NCBI GenBank assembly: GCA_009760885.1
Contig: CM019697.1
Coordinates: 29,938,710-30,002,709 of the forward strand
DNA: 64,000 bases
Source of the DNA: Achatina immaculata
Taxonomy: Eukaryota; Mollusca; Gastropoda; Stylommatophora; Achatinidae
Reading direction: 5' to 3'
Notes under the pieces: model-generated
What the model was told of the DNA's origin: nothing
Seen by the model: the letters and a program-made list of their open reading frames with translations, nothing else
Database searches by the model: none
Position numbers and translations under genes: made by a program
Shown: positions 59,095 through 64,000 of the stretch, piece by piece
How positions within the stretch are numbered: position 1 is the stretch's first letter
Layout: every line of letters starts with the position of its first letter

Positions 59095-60056
59095 GTTAGT
59101 CAATGTCATTTTGTTTCTTTCATTTATACATGAACTGTAGACAAGTTGTTTTTTTTTTTTGGTCTGCTTTCATTTATCTGTAAATCTGAGCAAATATAAT
59201 TTTATAACTAAGATCTGCATGTAATGAAGAGAACACACCAGTAACTTTTTGAGAAAAAATGCTTGGCAGTGAAAGCAAAGATGGCTGTGCTGTGACAAGC
59301 TGATATAGTTGTCAAGGCCTGCAAGCAGTGTCTAGCCAAGACCTTATTCCTCCTTTCTTCTTGATACTACTAGGTTGTTATGTTTCTTTTGCCTGGCAAA
59401 TGAGATAAGGCTCATTATGGCCCCATGATGTATAATACTTGTGTTCAAGATTACCGTGGTCAAAGCTGCAGAGATCATAAATTCATAGTTTTGTCTACGT
59501 TAAATGAGGAGACTCTTAGCATTATCTTTATAATCACCCAGTGTCCTGCCCTATATGAAAATGATTATTGTGTTTCCCCCTTTCATTTTTATTTGCAGTG
59601 TAACATATTGTTTTATTCTTTTCATGGTCAGAATCATTCATTTGTTTCTTTTGCTCATCTTGGATTTTTAAAATCTTTACTGAGAATTGTGTATGTATTT
59701 AGTGCTCTTTTTAAAAAATATTCTCGTTTGGATTTTTTGTTCTTTCTTAATTCCTTTTTCTAACACGGCATGGTGCTGCTAGATAATTGTACCACTGTGA
59801 GGTGGTGAGGGTTTTTAGATTAAAATCTTAGCTTGGATGGAAGGACCACCTTGTTGATCATGGTACCTTCCGTGACGGCTAAGTATGGATGCTTGTCTCT
59901 ATACAGTTTTTTAGTATAGTGATCTAAAACTAAATATATAAATATACACAAAGTCACTTCAGTAAGGCTGTGATAACAGGTAGACTTTTAAATACGGCAG
60001 GAACAGTTCTGTTCATTAACAGAGGACACAAATGTAAAATTTCAGCTTTTGATTTA

Positions 60057-60093
<37 letters not shown>

Positions 60094-60998
60094 GAAAGAA
60101 GTAGGAAAAGAAGAGAAATTGTAACTGTGATGAACTTTGGTAACACTCATTTCTTATTGCTATTTAAATGCACACTTTGTAATTGCCCTTGACTTCTTAG
60201 CTTTCTTGGAGACAGATTTTCTTTTACCCAGAATCCACTAGTATGGGGAGTTCATTTTAATAAGCAAAGAAGTTTTTAAAAAAAAAAGGAATTAAAAAGA
60301 AATATTTGACCTGGGAATAAAGCTGCAATAAGATTATAAGTAATGAAAGCTCAGAATAGACTCTGCAGTTCTTGTTATATGAAACACTGTTTTAAAGATC
60401 ATTGTTAAGCTTAAAGAGGAATTTTACTCTAAGCACCTATAAATTTTTCACAGCTTATAGAAAAAAAAGTCTGCCGTGACCAGATGTTACTTTACAAATT
60501 TATTTTTTCTCTTTTTTCATGATTCTAGTAGTCTCCTTGTCACAAATATTTTCAGACTGTAGAAGATCACTCTGACACCATTAATCTTGCTTATACCAAG
60601 ATAAACAGAACTGTTAACATCCTTTCTGCGATCTATAAAATGTGGCAGGTTGGCCTGTTCGTTGGCTGTTGTATATAGGTTTTCAGTGGGGAGGGGGAGT
60701 CTAATTACCTTGATGGAAAATTTGGAAGTTTACTGGTTTTGATTGTCCGTATCACTGCCTTTGTGCCTAAAAGCTCCTCAAATGTTTCTCTCTGAAGCAT
60801 ATGTTTGACTTTATTATGCTGAGTTTGTTGATGCGTCTAGTATTAATGTTTCATGGTGTTTAAACTAATATTGTTGCTTATTTGTGTGACGTTATTGAAT
60901 GGTTTTATTGTATTTGTCAAGCTGCTTTCGTTGTTTTGTGGCATTCTTGTTGGTAAATGTAGATACAGATTTTTTTTTTTTGTTCCTGACTTTTCTGG
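59095..60998. other. Sequence after exon 25, no exon found
   Basis: Expected to be an intron. A TA microsatellite lies at 60059-60090. A chance hydrophobic frame occurs at 59425-59763. No acceptor followed by a credible frame in the needed phase was found. Confidence 0.45.
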
Positions 60999-62199
60999 TG
61001 TTCCTGGCCACTGTCAGAACCTGGATGAAACTACAAACTAGCCCTAACAACAATGCTAAAGATAGAGAATGGTTCATCAGTTTCTGGCCACAGTCAGAAC
61101 CTGGATGAAACTACAAACTAGCCCTAACAACAATGCTAAAGATAGAGAATGGTTCATCAGTTTCTGGCCACAGTCAGAACCTGGATGAAACTACAAACTA
61201 GCTCTAACAACAGAGCTCAAGACAGAGAATGGTTCATCAGTTTCTGGCCGCTGTCAGGACCTGGATGAAACTACAAACTAGCCCTAACAACAGAGCTCAA
61301 GACAGAGAATGGTTCATCAGTTTCTGGCCACTGTCAGGACCTGGATGAAACTACAAACTAGCCCTAACAACAGCTAAAGATAGAAAATGGTTCATCAGTT
61401 TCTGGCCACTGTCAGGACCTGGATGAAACTACAAACTAGCCCTAACAACAGAGCTAAAGATAGAAAATGGTTCATCAGTTTCTGGCCACTGTCAGAACCT
61501 GGATGAAACTACAAACTAGCCCTAACAACAGAGCTAAAGACAGAGAATTGTTCATCAGTTTCTGGCCACTGTCAGAACCTGGATGAAACTACAAACTAGC
61601 CCTAACAACAGAGCTAAAGACAGAGAATTGTTCATCAGTTTCTGGCCACTGTCAGAACCTGGATGAAACTACAAACTAGCCCTAACAACAATGCTAAAGA
61701 TAGAGAATGGTTCATCAGTTTCTGGCCACTGTCAGAACCTGGATGAAACTACAAACTAGCTCTAACAACAGAGCTCAAGACAGAGAATGGTTCATCAGTT
61801 TCTGGCCACTGTCAGAACCTGGATGAAACTACAAACTAGCCCTAACAACAGAGCTAAAGATAGAAAATGGTTCATCAGTTTCTGGCCACTGTCAGGACCT
61901 GGATGAAACTACAAACTAGCCCTAACAACAATGCTAAAGATAGAAAATGGTTCATCAGTTTCTGGCCACTGTCAGGACCTGGATGAAACTACAAACTAGC
62001 CCTAACAACAGAGCTAAAGACAGAGAATTGTTCATCAGTTTCTGGCCACTGTCAGAACCTGGATGAAACTACAAACTAGCCCTAACAACAGAGCTAAAGA
62101 CAGAGAATTGTTCATCAGTTTCTGGCCACTGTCAGGACCTGGATGAAACTACGAACTAGCCCTAACAATAGAGCTAAGGACAGAGAATGGTTCACCAGT
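60999..62199 (+). repeat. 80-bp minisatellite array, 15 copies
   Basis: CTGGATGAAACTACAAACTA recurs at 61021, 61101, 61181, 61261, 61341, 61419, 61499 and then every 80 bp to 62139. One interval is 78 bp. Units differ at a few fixed sites: AATGCTAAAGATAG versus GAGCTCAAGACAG or GAGCTAAAGACAG, and CAGAACC versus CAGGACC. No long ORF runs through it. Confidence 0.97.
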
Positions 62200-64000
62200 T
62201 TAATGCTGTTCTTGGATTTATATTTGTACCAGCTTAGTTGTGCGATCTTCTTCTTTCTACTGCTACTCCTGCTGGACATGCTGAACTCTGGCAGGTCTTA
62301 TATGCACGTAAATGTTTGACGGAACATCAGGGCCTGCATATCTTAGATCAGCATTGCCATTTTGCTGTCAGCACATCAGTTCCATCGCGGATCATTCTAT
62401 GTATGAGTGCAGTCAGAACTCAACACCTAGTGTAGGTCCCAAAAAAAAAAAAAGTCAGATAATGTATTTTTGAACCACTCATCTTTCAAATCATGCATAG
62501 GCGTCTGGTTGTCTTGTCTTTATGATTTTCCTCGCAGCATGTTTCACAGAAACTAAAAGGAGAAGAACAAAAATGTCAAAAGAAAAACCCAGATAGGAGA
62601 CGTTATGGCGGCGAGGAAAAGACTTTTTTTTTCGTCTGGAGATGCCCGTGTGGCGCGAGAAACAGCTACCAATCAGCCCGGGAAACTTCTGTACACCCGC
62701 GGTTTTTCCCTGCTGCAGGAGGAGGCTTGTTTATGGGCTAGAGAGGAAAAGTGTGGGGTGAGGAGGAGATAAATGATAGAAGAAAGAATGTAACTTTCTG
62801 TTATGTATATATACAGTAATAAGATTTTCCTCAAGTTACCGCACGCTGAAGTGAACATAAGTGTGTAATACAACATATGCACATGAATAAACAGATCTTA
62901 CATACAGACATATATGTTTACAATTATGCGAAGGCTGTCCAGAAAGAAACTGAACTTTTTTTTTTAAAAGCACCATTTATTAACATATTGTACTGACAAG
63001 TCAGTTAGACTCGTCTCCCTTAAAGTATTCCCTCCCTCTGTAAAGTGCTCTTAACGTTTTCTCTCCCCCCCCCCCCCCCCCCCCCGGAAACTCGTCCTGG
63101 AGCTGGCTTTCAGGAATAGTGCTAGGTCACGTTCTTGTGTCTCTTCTATTGTTTGATTACCCACATTTATTGTGGATTTCAACTTTTGGGGGAAAGTCCC
63201 CAGGGGTCATATCCGAAGAGTAAGGTGGCTGCGGGACTAGAGTCACGTAAGGAAGAGAGTGAAGGACTTATGAGAGCCGGTAATGAAGTAATTAGTTTCT
63301 TCCCTTGGTACACACGTACTGTACCGCCAGACCCAAATTTTTTAAGAAAACTTGACCACGACAATCTCGGTTCCTGGGCTCTTGCTTCGCCAACAGTTCA
63401 ACCTACGCGTTGTAGAATCTGAGAAAGGTATTTTGTTTTTCTCGTCGTACAGGGGTTCCACTTTACGCGTCAGATACCTTTTTATCATCATCATGTGCCG
63501 TCTTGGCAAAGAAGGGTGCGTGTGATTGCCTTCTAGCTTGCTTAGTCTTGTTTTCACAGTGCACTTGGTCAAACTGGATCCAGTCCATCATCTATATTGG
63601 GTTTGTTGTCTTGCTCTTTTTTTCCTTCAACCTTTTCCTGGAGTATGGTTTTCATTATTGTACTAAGCTTCATAATATCACCAACATATTTTATGCTTTT
63701 CAGTAAAATAGAATTTGTTAAATAATTTTTTAAATTATAGAATACATTTTTTAAAAATTTCATGGAAATTAATTCAGAAATGAAAGAGTTAAAATTGGCA
63801 CATAGGAATGACTAAAAACTACTCCCCAGGAACTTATTTTTGAATCCAGTGGAGCTTCAGTTAGTACCCAGTAAATAATGATAGAGTTTGGTCATTTTTG
63901 ACAGTTATCTTCTGTAGTACATGTCATGCAAGGGTAAGGTTAACCAGCATAATTCCAAGAGCTATATGTTATGTCAGAGAACTGCTGATGGCTGGCGAGT
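62200..64000. other. Right-hand unique region with mariner-like remnant
   Basis: GAAGGCTGTCCAGAAAGAAACTGAAC at 62931-62956 resembles a mariner-type terminal sequence. A G/C-richer block follows (63180-63420). A poly-C run is at 63065-63085. No exon or intact gene recognised. Confidence 0.35.
63065..63085. repeat. Poly-C homopolymer
   Basis: 21 consecutive C after CTCT. Its length is likely unreliable in the assembly. Confidence 0.95.

Noticed and set aside
59425..59763. 112-codon hydrophobic plus-strand frame after exon 25
   Set aside because: It has no acceptor in the required phase at its start, is Phe/Ser-rich in AT-rich DNA, and looks like chance.
60999..62199. CRISPR-like regular array
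   Set aside because: The whole 80-bp period is repeated with no unique spacers, and the context is an animal genome.

Overview
This window is AT-rich animal nuclear DNA. Genes are split by spliceosomal introns, and those introns are filled with decayed and nested transposable elements. The best clue to the host is a retroposed fragment of 18S rRNA at 16014-16347. As far as I remember the alignments, its 5' region reads like a gastropod mollusc and not a vertebrate, so a gastropod or close lophotrochozoan is my working guess. Nothing bacterial, plasmid-like or CRISPR-like is present.

Left edge (1-4548): one exon of mitochondrial tyrosyl-tRNA synthetase (YARS2) lies on the minus strand at 1001-1148. 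A candidate first exon, reading like a mitochondrial targeting peptide, lies at 3923-4002. Between them are a tRNA-derived SINE and a LINE 3' end. The region 4003-4548 would be a shared, head-to-head promoter with the next gene.

Main gene (4549-59094, plus strand): I reconstruct 25 exons of one gene. The 24 exons from 5463 onward are supported by splice sites and agree in reading phase at all 23 internal junctions. The first exon is tentative. The product is about 876 residues within the window: a soluble, partly helical N-terminal two-thirds, then a C-terminal part with several hydrophobic segments. I do not recognise the family. The end of the gene is not found, and the reading frame is still open at 59094.

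The introns hold RTE-like LINEs of at least four families, a fifth LINE ending in GAA repeats, an RNase H-bearing LINE, tRNA-related SINEs, a Tc1-like element, piggyBac and a related short TTAA element, several mariners, and a long Tigger/pogo element. The Tigger is cut by a remarkable 2,048-bp retroelement at 15528-17575. That insert is a 5' external transcribed spacer plus the first ~334 nt of 18S rRNA, fused to a non-coding repeat-rich element, and it is bounded by a 10-bp target-site duplication. A second copy of the non-coding part, without rRNA and with its own 12-bp duplication, lies at 40740-41843.

Right edge (59095-64000): no exon was found. The region is dominated by a 15-copy array of an 80-bp repeat (about 60999-62199), then unique sequence with a mariner-like remnant and a poly-C tract.
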